Positions 9,030 through 18,470 are shown, counted from the stretch's first letter. The stretch: 64,000 nucleotides of DNA from JANXQZ01 sp038225555 (GCA_038225555.1 JBBRRB010000001.1:1-64000); one strand, 5' to 3'. The notes: a model not told the origin generated them from the letters alone. Translations and numbers: made by a program.

Positions 9030-9641
9030 ATGACCACCGTCTTCATCATTTCGGCCCCATCCGGCTCCGGCAAGTCGACCCTCGTCCACCGCCTGCTCGA
9101 TGCCTTGCCCAACCTCACGTTCTCCACGTCCTACACCACGCGCGCCCCGCGCGGGCAAGAGAGGCCCGGAATCGAATACACTTTCATCGCCCGCCCCGAC
9201 TTCGAAGCGCGCATGCTTCAAGGCGAATTTCTCGAGCACGCCGAAGTTTTTGGCAATTATTACGGCACTCATCGCAGCGTCTTCGAACTAGCCACTGCCG
9301 ACGGAAAAGACCTGGTGCTCGACATTGATGTGCAAGGTGCGCGACAATTGAAAGTAGCGCTTCCGGAAGCTGTCACGATTTTCGTTCTTCCACCTTCCCG
9401 TCAAATCCTGGAGCGGCGATTGCGCGCCCGGTCCATTGATAGCGACACGGTGATCGAGCGGCGGCTGCGGGGAGCGGCGGAAGAGGTCCGAAATTATACT
9501 CAGTACGATTATGTGCTGATTAACAACGAGTTGGAAGACTCGGTTGCCGGTCTGGTATCGATCGTCACCGCCGAGCGGATTCGCCGGGTTCGCATGGACG
9601 CGAAAGTTCGACCGATCCTGGCAAGCTTTGAAAATATCTGA
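9030..9641 (+). CDS. gmk: Guanylate kinase
   Basis: 203 residues, the normal length. The P-loop ISAPSGSGKSTLV is at the N-terminus, with the GMP-binding STSYTTRAPRGQE and GIEYTFI segments and DIDVQGARQLK. It phosphorylates GMP to GDP in the cytoplasm. It opens a compact operon, and rpoZ follows after 10 bp. The gmk-rpoZ-coaBC order is widely conserved, which supports the calls for the next two genes. Confidence 0.97.
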   Translation: MTTVFIISAPSGSGKSTLVHRLLDALPNLTFSTSYTTRAPRGQERPGIEYTFIARPDFEARMLQGEFLEHAEVFGNYYGTHRSVFELATADGKDLVLDIDVQGARQLKVALPEAVTIFVLPPSRQILERRLRARSIDSDTVIERRLRGAAEEVRNYTQYDYVLINNELEDSVAGLVSIVTAERIRRVRMDAKVRPILASFENI

Positions 9642-9651
9642 GGTGTGCTGA

Positions 9652-9900
9652 ATGTCTGAAAGAGTGAGAAACAACGCGATGTATTCGATTCCGGACGATC
9701 CGGAACTGAGCACTTACCGCTTCATCATTGTTGCCGCAAAGCGTGCCCGCCAGCTCCAGGCAGGTGCGCGTTCGTTCCTGCCCACCACCTCCAAGAAGCC
9801 CACAGTCGCCTCCATGGAAGAAGTTCGCCGCGGCCTGGTGAAGTATGACGATCCCAGGCGGGATGCCCTGCTAGCGTTGCCCCCGGTAGAAATCGGGTAG
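9652..9900 (+). CDS. rpoZ: RNA polymerase omega subunit
   Basis: 82 residues. The RFIIVAAKRARQLQAGARSF segment matches the conserved omega helix (normally VxxAAxRARQL), with KPTVASMEEVRRGLV downstream. Omega helps assemble the beta-prime subunit and binds ppGpp in some bacteria. A GAGG overlapping the gmk stop codon serves as ribosome binding site. Position between gmk and coaBC confirms the identity of this weakly conserved small protein. Confidence 0.93.
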   Translation: MSERVRNNAMYSIPDDPELSTYRFIIVAAKRARQLQAGARSFLPTTSKKPTVASMEEVRRGLVKYDDPRRDALLALPPVEIG

Positions 9901-9904
9901 TCAA

Positions 9905-11119
9905 ATGAACGCGGTTCTCGGCGTGGGCGGGGGTATCGCCGCTTACAAGGCGGCGGAACTCGCTCGCGCTTTGATGGAGCGGGGCATGCGCGTCCAGGTC
10001 GTGATGACGTCGGCCGCCCGCGAATTTATCACGCCGCTCACTTTCGCCGCCTTGACCGGGAACAAGGTGATAACCGATCTTTTTTCATCTGACAGTCCGG
10101 ACTCCACTCTGTCCAGCGCTGTCGAGCACATAGCGGTCGCTCAGGACAACGGCATTCTGGTGATTGCTCCGGCCACCGCCGACCTGCTCGCGAAGCTGGC
10201 TCACGGCCATGCTAGCGATTTCCTCACCACCTTGTACCTCGCCTTCACTGGACCCGTAGTGCTGGCACCTGCCATGAACACGAACATGTGGCGGCATTCA
10301 GCGACACAGAGCAACCTCGCGATACTTCGGAAACGCGGCCACATCATTATCGAACCGGAAGACGGCTTGTTGGCCTGCGGCACCGTTGGACCCGGCCGTC
10401 TGGCAGCCCCGCAGTTCATCGCCGATGCCGTGCTTGCCGAGGTCAACCCGCGCCACGATCTAGATGGCGAAACCGTTTTGATAACCGCTGGACCCACGCA
10501 GGAGCCGCTCGACCCCGTGCGTTTTATCTCTAACCGATCAAGCGGCAAAATGGGCTACGCTCTTGCAGAAGCGGCCGCGAGCCGGGGTGCCCATGTCGTC
10601 ATGATTGCCGGACCGGTCCAGTTACCCGATCCTGCCAAGGCGACAGTAATCCACGTGCGCACGGCGGTTGAGATGCACACTGCTGTCTTTCAAAATTTGG
10701 GCCAAGCCACAATCATCGTCAAGGCTGCGGCTGTGGCGGATTATCATGTGTCCAGCGTCCCTCAGCGAAAGATCAAGAAGACTGCCACGCGCATGTCTCT
10801 TGAACTGGATCCTACTCCCGACATCCTAGCCGAAGTAGGCCAGAAAAAAGGCGACCGTCTGCTGATCGGTTTTGCGGCGGAGACGGACAATCTGATTGAT
10901 GAGGCTCGCCGAAAACTGAGGTCGAAGAACTGCGACATGGTGGTCGCAAATCTCGTAGGGCAGGATGGTACCGGTTTCGAGTCCGACGAAAACGAGGGCG
11001 TGATGGTGCTGAGCACCGGCGAAACTATCCCCCTCAGCCGCGCGCCCAAGAGGGAGATCGCTGAGCGCATTTTCGATCAGGTTCTGAAACTAAGGCTCGC
11101 CCTTCACGCCGCCCAATGA
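9905..11119 (+). CDS. coaBC: Bifunctional phosphopantothenoylcysteine decarboxylase / phosphopantothenate-cysteine ligase
   Basis: 404 residues. The N-terminal CoaC flavoprotein half shows GGGIAAYKAAELAR, the active-site His in VEHIAVA, PAMNTNMW, and the catalytic Cys in DGLLACGTVGPGRL. The C-terminal CoaB half shows GPTQEPLDPVRFISNRSSGKMGYALAEAA and KAAAVADY. It catalyses two steps of coenzyme A synthesis from phosphopantothenate. It starts 4 bp after rpoZ and overlaps the next gene by 4 bp, indicating translational coupling. Confidence 0.97.
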   Translation: MNAVLGVGGGIAAYKAAELARALMERGMRVQVVMTSAAREFITPLTFAALTGNKVITDLFSSDSPDSTLSSAVEHIAVAQDNGILVIAPATADLLAKLAHGHASDFLTTLYLAFTGPVVLAPAMNTNMWRHSATQSNLAILRKRGHIIIEPEDGLLACGTVGPGRLAAPQFIADAVLAEVNPRHDLDGETVLITAGPTQEPLDPVRFISNRSSGKMGYALAEAAASRGAHVVMIAGPVQLPDPAKATVIHVRTAVEMHTAVFQNLGQATIIVKAAAVADYHVSSVPQRKIKKTATRMSLELDPTPDILAEVGQKKGDRLLIGFAAETDNLIDEARRKLRSKNCDMVVANLVGQDGTGFESDENEGVMVLSTGETIPLSRAPKREIAERIFDQVLKLRLALHAAQ

Positions 11120-11829
11120 CCAAGGATCAACTCCGGCAACGCCTGGAGTTCTACCAGGACCTAGGTATTACGACTCTTTACATGCACGCGACCGCTCCGG
11201 CGCCTCTTCCCGCGCCGCTTCCCGCCCCGATCGAGATTGTCCCCCTCGCTCCTTCAGGCGACACGCTCTTTCAAATCCTCACTGATATCGGCGATTGCAA
11301 GCGCTGTCGACTCAGCGAAGCTCGCAATAAGATCGTCTTCGGAGTCGGTGATGAATCCGCCAAACTTGTCTTCGTAGGCGAAGGACCCGGCGCGGATGAG
11401 GATGCTCAGGGCATTCCCTTCGTCGGCCGCGCCGGCCAATTGCTGACCCAAATGATCGAAGGCACCGCCAAGAAGGAAGGTATTCCGATCGTGCGCAAGG
11501 ACGTTTACATCTGCAACGTCGTGAAATGCCGACCTCCCGAAAACCGCACTCCACAACCCGACGAGATGGAGATCTGCGGGCAGTTCCTGTTCCGTCAGTT
11601 GCAGGCGATCAGGCCGAAGGCTATCTGCGCGCTTGGATCCACAGCCGCGAAGGCGGTGCTCGGAACCAAGGAAGGCGTTACGCGCCTGCGAGGAAAATGG
11701 CACAAATGGAACGACATTCCCGTGATGGTGACCTTTCATCCCTCCTACTTGCTGCGACCGTATAACCAGGATGCCAAGCGCGAAGCATGGGAAGACCTGA
11801 AGAAGGTTCTGCACTATGTCTACGACTGA
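11116..11829 (+). CDS. Uracil-DNA glycosylase, family 4 (Fe-S type)
   Basis: 237 residues. Motif 1 GEGPGADEDAQGIPFVGRAG and motif 3 HPSYLLR define a family 4/5-type uracil-DNA glycosylase, which removes uracil from DNA. A CKRCRL pair and CNVVKCRPPENRTP supply cysteines expected to bind a 4Fe-4S cluster. Residues 27-38 hold a short Ala-Pro-Leu repeat (PAPLPAPLPAP), an unstructured linker before the catalytic domain. It overlaps coaBC by 4 bp and tmk by 14 bp. Confidence 0.95.
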   Translation: MTKDQLRQRLEFYQDLGITTLYMHATAPAPLPAPLPAPIEIVPLAPSGDTLFQILTDIGDCKRCRLSEARNKIVFGVGDESAKLVFVGEGPGADEDAQGIPFVGRAGQLLTQMIEGTAKKEGIPIVRKDVYICNVVKCRPPENRTPQPDEMEICGQFLFRQLQAIRPKAICALGSTAAKAVLGTKEGVTRLRGKWHKWNDIPVMVTFHPSYLLRPYNQDAKREAWEDLKKVLHYVYD

Positions 11830-12484
11830 GCGGCGCGGGCTGTTCATCACACTGGAGGGTCCCGACGGAAGCGGAAAGAGCACCCAAATGCGCCTGCTTG
11901 GCGAGCGTCTGCGGCGAGAGGGCCGCGAGGTTCTCGAGTCGGCCGAGCCGGGCGGCACTGCCATCGGCATGCAGGTGCGCCGCATTCTTCTGGATCCAGC
12001 GAATCAGGAGTTGTGCCCTACCACCGAATTGCTTCTCATGTTCGCCGCGCGCGCTCAGAATGTAGAACAGTGGATCCTGCCGGCTCTAGCCCAGGGCAAA
12101 GTTGTTCTGTCGGACCGCTTTACCGACTCGACTCTGGTTTATCAGGGTGCCGGACGTGGGCTCGGGCCCGAGGTGGTCAAACAGATCGACCGCATAGCCT
12201 GCCATGGCTTGGTTCCAGATCTGACCATCTGCGTGGATATCGATACCGAAGCAGGCCTGGCGCGAGCCCACGCGCGCAACCTCGAACGCCCTGGCCGCAA
12301 AGAGAGCCGCCTGGATGAGCAAGCCGTCGAGTTCCACCACAAGGCTCGCGCAGCCTATCATCGGCTAGCCGAGGAAGAGCCCGGCCGCGTGAAGTTGTTG
12401 GACGGCGACGCCGCGCCCGAGGTTGTGGCGGAAAGGGTTTGGCGGCATGTTGAGCCTGTACTGCGGAGCGCCGCCCGCGCGTGA
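11816..12484 (+). CDS. tmk: Thymidylate kinase
   Basis: 222 residues. The P-loop EGPDGSGKSTQ, EPGGT, the SDRFTDSTLVYQGAGRG segment and a lid-like region (ARNLERPGRKESRLDEQ) are the standard TMPK motifs. It makes dTDP from dTMP. The start lies inside the glycosylase gene (14 bp overlap) and the stop overlaps the VanZ gene start, so uracil repair and dTTP supply are co-expressed in this operon. Confidence 0.96.
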   Translation: MSTTERRGLFITLEGPDGSGKSTQMRLLGERLRREGREVLESAEPGGTAIGMQVRRILLDPANQELCPTTELLLMFAARAQNVEQWILPALAQGKVVLSDRFTDSTLVYQGAGRGLGPEVVKQIDRIACHGLVPDLTICVDIDTEAGLARAHARNLERPGRKESRLDEQAVEFHHKARAAYHRLAEEEPGRVKLLDGDAAPEVVAERVWRHVEPVLRSAARA

Positions 12485-13431
12485 TCCGCATCCTCTTAAT
12501 TGTCATTGGCTTCATTCTTTACGGATCTTTGTATCCCTGGCAGTATCGCGCAGGCCCATCGAATCTAAATCCGCTCGTTGTGCTGCTGCACTCCTGGCCT
12601 GCGATAATCGGACCCCCGCTATTTGGCGACATCGCGGTGAACGTGCTGATCTACATCCCAGTCGGCATGTTTGCCTTCTTTGCGGTCGACCGGCGTGGTC
12701 ACCAACGGCTCCGCTGGTTTGTGCCCGCGTTGCTCGCGCTCGCTCTCTCCGGTTCCATCGAGATGCTGCAGATCTATGACCGGACTCGGGAGTGCAGCCT
12801 GCTGGATCTCGCTGACAATGTCCTGGGAGCAGTCCTGGGAACCGGCCTTGGATTTGTATTCCGCCGGACTCTCAGCGATGGCGTATTTCTCGTCCTGAAT
12901 TGGGTCGCTTTCCAGATCAGCGCAACGTTTGGGATCATGTCGGGCCGCCGCCCGCCGCCTCGACTCCTCGCCTCACCCCTCGAACTAATCACTGTGATTA
13001 CCGCGTGGGGCATGGTTCTGCATTTGTTGTCTAGCGAATCCCGTCGCAGATCCAAGTTGGCAATCGCGCTTGCCTGTGGCTTCATCGCATTGCTGATCGT
13101 TAGCGGATTGTCGCCCTTCCATTTCGCCGAGCACCCAACCCCCTTCAACTGGATCCCGCTCATAGCGATCCTCAGCACGGAGTGGATCGTTGGCCTACCC
13201 ATTTTTCTCGAGAAGGCATTCTATTACGGGACTGCGATTTGGCTGACTCGCTCGGCAGGCCTGAGGCTGCGCGATGCCACACTCCTGGTAGCCTCAATCC
13301 TGGCGATACTGGAAATACTTCAACGCTACTTGCCTGGGAGAACGCCGGAGACTACCGATCCGGTTCTCGCGATCGTGCTCGGGTCTATTCTTGGGCTGAT
13401 CGAGCAGGATAACCTACAGGTTCAAACATGA
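12481..13431 (+). CDS. VanZ-like family membrane protein
   Basis: 316 residues starting at a GTG that overlaps the tmk stop. Several membrane segments are evident, including the first 20 residues, ~45-62 and ~75-90. The SGSIEMLQIYDRTRECSLLDLADNVLGAVLG stretch is the VanZ-family signature (E, Q, R and D of the re-entrant core), and a second weaker copy (LEILQRYLPGRTPETTDPVLAIVLG) is at the C-terminus. VanZ gives low-level teicoplanin resistance in enterococci, but most relatives are of unknown role. It overlaps thrC by 4 bp. Confidence 0.8.
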   Translation: MIRILLIVIGFILYGSLYPWQYRAGPSNLNPLVVLLHSWPAIIGPPLFGDIAVNVLIYIPVGMFAFFAVDRRGHQRLRWFVPALLALALSGSIEMLQIYDRTRECSLLDLADNVLGAVLGTGLGFVFRRTLSDGVFLVLNWVAFQISATFGIMSGRRPPPRLLASPLELITVITAWGMVLHLLSSESRRRSKLAIALACGFIALLIVSGLSPFHFAEHPTPFNWIPLIAILSTEWIVGLPIFLEKAFYYGTAIWLTRSAGLRLRDATLLVASILAILEILQRYLPGRTPETTDPVLAIVLGSILGLIEQDNLQVQT

Positions 13432-14654
13432 ACAACATCACTCATCTCGAATGCAGCCTTTGCGGCAAGCGTCACACAGCTGGAGAGATCCATAACCTAT
13501 GCGCGTGCGGAGGACCGCTGCTGGTCCGCTACGATTTGACGAAGGCGAAAGAGACTTGGACGCGGGACTCGCTCCTTCATGCGCCTAAGACTATGTGGCG
13601 TTACGCTCCCATGCTGCCTGTCATGCAAGCCGCTTCCATCGTTTCGCTAGGCGAGGGGATGACCCCTCTGATCGAAACAAAAAGGCTCGGCAAGCGCTAC
13701 GGCGCGCGTAACTTGTTTGTCAAGGATGAGGGTATCAATCCAACCGCATCGTTTAAGGCGCGAGGCCTTTCCTGCGCCATTTCAATGTGCGTGGAACTCG
13801 GGATTCGCAAGGTGGCGATTCCATCGGCTGGCAACGCGGCCAGCGCGATGGCAGCCTATGCCGCGGCAGCCGGACTCGAATCCTATATCTTCATGCCGCG
13901 CGACGTCCCGCAGGCGAACTATATCGAGTGCAAGGCGTTCGGGGCGCACGTGACTTTGGTGGACGGCCTTATCAGCGACTGCGGAAAGATCGTGGCCTCG
14001 CGCAAGGACGCGGAAGGATGGTTTGACGTCAGCACGCTCAAGGAGCCCTACCGCATCGAGGGCAAGAAAACCATGGGCTACGAAGTTGCAGAACAGCTTG
14101 GCTGGGAATTACCGGATGCGCTTTTCTATCCTGCGGGCGGGGGTGTGGGGATGATCGGGATGTGGAAGGCGTTCGAGGAGATGGAAGCGCTTGGCTGGAT
14201 CGGAGCGAAGCGGCCCAAGATGATCGCGGTGCAGAGTTCGGGGTGCCAGCCCGTTGTGCGGGCTTTCGAACGCGGGGAAAAGCGGAGTGAATTTTACGAG
14301 AACGCCCATACGGTGGCTAGTGGCCTTCGCGTGCCTAAACCACTCGGCGATTTCCTGATGTTGAACGCCATCCGCGAAAGCGGAGGAACCGCGATCGCGG
14401 TCACTGATGAAGAGATGCTCGACGCAGGCCTTCACTTGGCCACCGACGAGGGAATGTTTGCTGCTCCCGAAGGGGGCGCCTGTGTCGCGGCGCTCAAGAA
14501 ATTGATTGCGAGCGGCTTTCTGAATGCTGACGAGCGCAGCGTGATTTATAACACCGGTGCGGGGCTGAAATATTTGGAAGCTTACTCGACCCGCTTCCCT
14601 CGAATCACCGCTTCTGAACAGGATAAGCTCGGCGGTTTGATCACACCGCGGTAA
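13428..14654 (+). CDS. thrC: Threonine synthase
   Basis: 408 residues. The N-terminus carries a zinc-ribbon-like pair of cysteine knuckles (CSLCGK and LCACGG). LGEGMTPLIE, the PLP-lysine motif NPTASFKARG, PSAGNAASAMAAYAA and YPAGGGVGMIG follow. It converts O-phosphohomoserine to threonine with pyridoxal phosphate. Fold-type II enzymes with this N-terminal ribbon are annotated as thrC in many bacteria. It is the last gene of the gmk operon; no other threonine pathway gene is nearby. Confidence 0.93.
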   Translation: MNNITHLECSLCGKRHTAGEIHNLCACGGPLLVRYDLTKAKETWTRDSLLHAPKTMWRYAPMLPVMQAASIVSLGEGMTPLIETKRLGKRYGARNLFVKDEGINPTASFKARGLSCAISMCVELGIRKVAIPSAGNAASAMAAYAAAAGLESYIFMPRDVPQANYIECKAFGAHVTLVDGLISDCGKIVASRKDAEGWFDVSTLKEPYRIEGKKTMGYEVAEQLGWELPDALFYPAGGGVGMIGMWKAFEEMEALGWIGAKRPKMIAVQSSGCQPVVRAFERGEKRSEFYENAHTVASGLRVPKPLGDFLMLNAIRESGGTAIAVTDEEMLDAGLHLATDEGMFAAPEGGACVAALKKLIASGFLNADERSVIYNTGAGLKYLEAYSTRFPRITASEQDKLGGLITPR

Positions 14655-14762
14655 TTTACATTTGCCGAACCGCCGACCGGGCATTCCGCAGGACTTTGGC
14701 CCCATAGCCGCTTTTAACCTGGAATGATGGCCCAAGCTGACTGCACCATTAAAGGTGAGCAG

Positions 14763-15109
14763 CTAGAGTTGCAGGACCGTGCGCAGCCCTTCATCGACGG
14801 AGCGCTGGAGACGTGCCGGAAGCGTACCGGCATGTTCTGTCAGGAGGCTGCGGTCTAGGGTCAAGAGCTGGGAAACATTACAACCGAGTCGCGCGGGAGG
14901 CCCGCCGAACGCGCAGGTATGAGAACATTCCCTGGGGCATCGGACAGTTCCACTTTGCTGGTGATCGCGGCTACGATTGCGGTTTGAATTCGGTTCAGAT
15001 TGAACGAGTCTGCTTGGACTACGAGGACTGGGCGCCGGTATCCGGGTTCGGAGCGACGCGGCTCGGGAAGATCGGCCCACCAGATCTCTCCTCGCTGTAC
15101 CTTGCCCAT
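14763..15109 (-). pseudogene. MazF/PemK-type endoribonuclease toxin, frameshifted
   Basis: From ATG 15109 the frame reads MGKVQRGEIWWADLPEP, RRPVLVVQADSFN and IVAAITS, typical MazF, then stops early at 14861. The missing C-terminal strand and helix (NVSQLLTLDRSLLTEHAGTL, ending LRTVLQL) continues in another frame to a stop at 14763. Loss of one base around 14877-14881 explains both frames, and restoring it gives a normal ~115-residue MazF. Its start is 2 bp after the antitoxin stop. The module is probably inactivated, unless this is a sequencing error. Confidence 0.8.
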
Positions 15110-15111
15110 CG

Positions 15112-15348
15112 CTACCAAGCGTCCTTTTCGAGAGAATTCAGTTGGGCTCGGTGCAATGCGGAATCTACCTTCGCCGGGCATCGCGAATACACGTCGTTCA
15201 GACGTTCAGTAATCGCAGTACCATCCTGTCGTTTCAAGAACTCGGCAATCGCCTTTGCATACAACTCGCTTCTCGAGACTCGAAGGCGACGGGCCGCCGC
15301 TTCCGCTAGGCGGAAAAGGTCATCGGGCACCGAGACAGCGGTCTTCAT
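15112..15348 (-). CDS. MazE-like ribbon-helix-helix antitoxin
   Basis: 78 residues. MKTAVSVPDDLFRLAEAAARRLRVSRSELYAKAIAEFL is a standard ribbon-helix-helix DNA-binding domain, and the acidic and hydrophobic tail to residue 78 would wrap the toxin. It is the promoter-proximal gene of the module and would autoregulate it. With the downstream toxin frameshifted, it may persist without a partner. Confidence 0.88.
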   Translation of the reverse strand: MKTAVSVPDDLFRLAEAAARRLRVSRSELYAKAIAEFLKRQDGTAITERLNDVYSRCPAKVDSALHRAQLNSLEKDAW

Positions 15349-15413
15349 GAGGACAGTATAGGCCGGGTCATACCCGAGCCAGCTCGCCCCTATACTAAGC
15401 TGAACGTAACCGA

Positions 15414-18400
15414 ATGCTAGCTATTTTTCTCCTCGCCGCTATCCTCCCCGGCTACACCCCTGAATCCAGCCGTGCCGAACAAACCTGGGAAACCAAATTT
15501 CGCGCCATCCCTTCGCCCGACAACTTGCGCGAGTACATGCGCCGACTCACGGCGCATCCGCATCACGTCGGATCGCCCTATGGAAAAGAGATCGCCGAAT
15601 GGCTCCAGTCGAAGTTCAAGGAGTGGGGTTTCGATTCCCGCATTGAGACTTTCGACGTGCTCTTCCCGACTCCCAAAGAGCGCAGTTTAGAACTGATCGA
15701 GCCGCGCCATTTCACGGCCAAGCTCACCGAATCCGCCTTGACCTCAGACCCCACTTCCAACCAAGCCTCCGAACAACTGCCCACCTACAACGCCTATGGG
15801 GCCGACGGCGACGTCACCGCGCTTCTGGTCTATGTCAACTACGGCATGCCGGACGATTATGAAGAGCTCGACCGGCTCGGCATTTCCGTGAAGGGTGCCA
15901 TCGTCATCTCTCGCTATGGCCACGGATGGCGCGGCGTGAAAGCCAAGGTTGCAGCCGAACACGGAGCCGTGGGTTGCCTGATTTACTCGGACCCGGGCGA
16001 CGATGGCTACTCCGCTGGCAAAGTCTTCCCTGAAGGCGCATTTCGCCCTGCCGATGGCGTACAGCGAGGCAGCGTGATGGACACTCAGTATCCAGGCGAT
16101 CCGCTAACGCCCGGAGAACCATCCATCCCGGGCACGAAACGTCTCGCGCTGAAGGATGCGCTCACGATTCAGAAGATCCCGGTTCTGCCGATCAGCTACG
16201 GCGATGCTCAGCCGCTGCTTGCCGAACTCCAAGGCCGCGTGGCTCCTTCGCGCTGGCGGGGGGCCTTGCCGATTACCTATCGGATCGGTCCTGGTCCAGC
16301 GAAGGTGCATCTGAAGGTCACGTCCAATTGGGACCAGCATAAGCTTTACGACGTGATCGCGCGCATGCCGGGAGCGAGCCTGCCCGACGAATGGGTGCTG
16401 CGTGGAAATCATCATGACGCCTGGGTGAATGGCGCGGAAGATCCCATCGCCGGGCTCGTCGCTCTGCTCGAAGAAGCGCGCGGGTTTGGCGAGCTTGCCA
16501 AGCAAGGCTGGAAGCCTAAGCGCACGATCGTATACTGCGCTTGGGATGGCGAGGAGCCGGGCTTGCTTGGGTCCACTGAATGGGTGGAGGCGCATTCGGA
16601 CGACCTTCTGAAACATGCCGTGGCGTACTTCAACAGCGATACGAACGGGCGGGGCTACTTCCGCGCTGAGGGATCGCACAGTCTCGAAAAGTTCGTCAAC
16701 TCAGTTGCGCGCGACATCACAGATCCGGAAAAGGGGACCTCGGTCTGGAAGCGGCGTCAGCTCCTGGACATCTCACGCGCCAAAACTCCCGAGGAGCGGG
16801 CCGAAATTCGAAAGCGTGACGATCTCCGGATCGGCGCCATGGGCGACGGGTCCGACTATACCGCCTTCATCCATCATCTCGGAATTCCGTCGGCTGATTT
16901 ACGCTATGGAGGCGAGGCGCAGGGGGGCATCTATCATTCCATCTACGACGACTTCTATTGGTATACGCGTTTCGGCGATCCTGGTTTTGCTTACGGTCGC
17001 GCTCTGTCGCAGACTATGGGAACCGCTGTGATGAGGCTCGCCAGCGCGGACTTGCTTCCGTTCGATTTCACTAATCTGGCCGACACTGTGAAGAAGTACC
17101 TAGCGGATGTGGAGAAGCTGCTCAAGACCAATCAGGACGACATCGGCGAACGCAACAAGCAAATCGACGAAGGGGTCTTCAGCGCGACCAGCGATCCGCA
17201 GGAGCCGGTGCACCCGCCCCCGGTTCGCGATGTTCCGCCCTTCTTCAACTTCGCCCCGCTCCAGAATGCCGTTAGCCTGATCACGCGCGCGGCGGATCGT
17301 TACGCCAAGGAAGTATCGAAAGTGGAAGCGGCAGGCTTGAAGCTCGACGATGCCACTCTCCTGAGACTCAACCATCTGCTGATGCAGAGCGGCCCCAAGC
17401 TCACAGATCCGGCGGGTCTGCCTGGCCGACCCTGGTTCAAGAATCAGATTTATGCACCGGGCGCGTATACAGGGTACGAGTCGAAGCCGTTGCCTGGCAT
17501 TCTCGAAGCGATGGACCGCAAGGATTGGACGGAGGCTGAGTCGCAGATCCCGCGTGCGGCGGCGGCGCTGGAGCGCGAGGCTGCCTTGATCGATGAGGCT
17601 ACGAGCGTTATGCGCGGTCCGTCGCGGGTGGTTGCGCTCATGGGTGGCGGCACCGATCAGGACGAGGCTTTTCAGCGGATGTGCGATGGGGCAGCGCCAG
17701 GTGGCGGTGATTTCGTAGTTCTGCGGGGATCTGGAACGAATGCTTACGATCCGTACATTAAGAAGCTCTGTCCGGGCGTGAAGTCAGTAGAGACTCTCAT
17801 CATCACCTCCCGCGCGGGAGCGACTCGCGAGGTGGCTGACAAGATCCGAAACGCCAGTGCTGTTTTCATTGCTGGCGGAAGTCAAGATAATTACATCAAT
17901 TTCTGGCAGGGTACTCCGGTGCAGGAAGCAATCCAATCCGTGATCGCGAAAGGCGCTCCGGTAGGAGGCACCAGCGCTGGCTTGGCGGTGCTTGGCGAGT
18001 ACAACTTCTCCGCGCTGCATGACACCATCAAGTCGAGCGAGGCGCTTGCCAATCCGTTCGATCCCCGTGTGACTATCGGTCGCGGTTTCCTGAAGATCCC
18101 GCATTTGGAAGATACCATCACCGACAGTCATTTCGTGGCGCGGGACCGGATGGGGCGGCTCGTCGTCTTCTTGGCACGGTCAGGCGCGAGGTACGGAATC
18201 GGGATCGATGAAAAAACGGTGGTGATGATGGATGCGGCGGGGTCCATGTCCGTGATCGGCAAGGGGGCGGCGTATTTCCTGCGAGCACCGGGTCCGCCGG
18301 AGAAGTGTGTCGACGGTTCGCCCCTGACGTACCGGAACATCTCCGTGCGTCGGATGAAAGCAGGCGAGCCCGACGCGACATATACGCTGTCTGTGGAGAA

Positions 18401-18428
18401 TGGGGTGCTGACGTCCCCGGTCTACTGA
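15414..18428 (+). CDS. Exported fusion of M28 glutamate-carboxypeptidase-like and S51 cyanophycinase-like peptidases
   Basis: 1004 residues. After a short signal peptide (~1-21) comes a PSMA/NAALADase-like region: a PA domain (~110-290, with GAIVISRYGHGWRGVKAKVAAEHGA split over it), zinc ligands in RGNHHDAW (~331-333), WDGEEPGLLGS (~378-380), NSDTNGRG and IYHSIYDDFYW (~508), then a transferrin-receptor-like helical domain to ~715. Residues ~735-1004 are an S51 domain: ALMGGGTDQDEAF, VFIAGGSQDNY, the nucleophile in GGTSAGLAV (Ser854), and TDSHFVARDRMGRL (His906). Both active sites look complete. One uninterrupted frame joins the two families. A TATACT hexamer at 15391 may be the promoter -10. 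Confidence 0.85.
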   Translation: MLAIFLLAAILPGYTPESSRAEQTWETKFRAIPSPDNLREYMRRLTAHPHHVGSPYGKEIAEWLQSKFKEWGFDSRIETFDVLFPTPKERSLELIEPRHFTAKLTESALTSDPTSNQASEQLPTYNAYGADGDVTALLVYVNYGMPDDYEELDRLGISVKGAIVISRYGHGWRGVKAKVAAEHGAVGCLIYSDPGDDGYSAGKVFPEGAFRPADGVQRGSVMDTQYPGDPLTPGEPSIPGTKRLALKDALTIQKIPVLPISYGDAQPLLAELQGRVAPSRWRGALPITYRIGPGPAKVHLKVTSNWDQHKLYDVIARMPGASLPDEWVLRGNHHDAWVNGAEDPIAGLVALLEEARGFGELAKQGWKPKRTIVYCAWDGEEPGLLGSTEWVEAHSDDLLKHAVAYFNSDTNGRGYFRAEGSHSLEKFVNSVARDITDPEKGTSVWKRRQLLDISRAKTPEERAEIRKRDDLRIGAMGDGSDYTAFIHHLGIPSADLRYGGEAQGGIYHSIYDDFYWYTRFGDPGFAYGRALSQTMGTAVMRLASADLLPFDFTNLADTVKKYLADVEKLLKTNQDDIGERNKQIDEGVFSATSDPQEPVHPPPVRDVPPFFNFAPLQNAVSLITRAADRYAKEVSKVEAAGLKLDDATLLRLNHLLMQSGPKLTDPAGLPGRPWFKNQIYAPGAYTGYESKPLPGILEAMDRKDWTEAESQIPRAAAALEREAALIDEATSVMRGPSRVVALMGGGTDQDEAFQRMCDGAAPGGGDFVVLRGSGTNAYDPYIKKLCPGVKSVETLIITSRAGATREVADKIRNASAVFIAGGSQDNYINFWQGTPVQEAIQSVIAKGAPVGGTSAGLAVLGEYNFSALHDTIKSSEALANPFDPRVTIGRGFLKIPHLEDTITDSHFVARDRMGRLVVFLARSGARYGIGIDEKTVVMMDAAGSMSVIGKGAAYFLRAPGPPEKCVDGSPLTYRNISVRRMKAGEPDATYTLSVENGVLTSPVY

Positions 18429-18470
18429 TTCAAAAAAGGTGGACCATTCGCAGGCGCTAAACTAGCCTCT

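Noticed and set aside
14877..14881. Programmed frameshift in mazF
   Set aside because: There is no slippery heptamer or nearby stimulatory structure, and MazF toxins are not known to be frameshift-regulated, so mutation or sequencing error is simpler.
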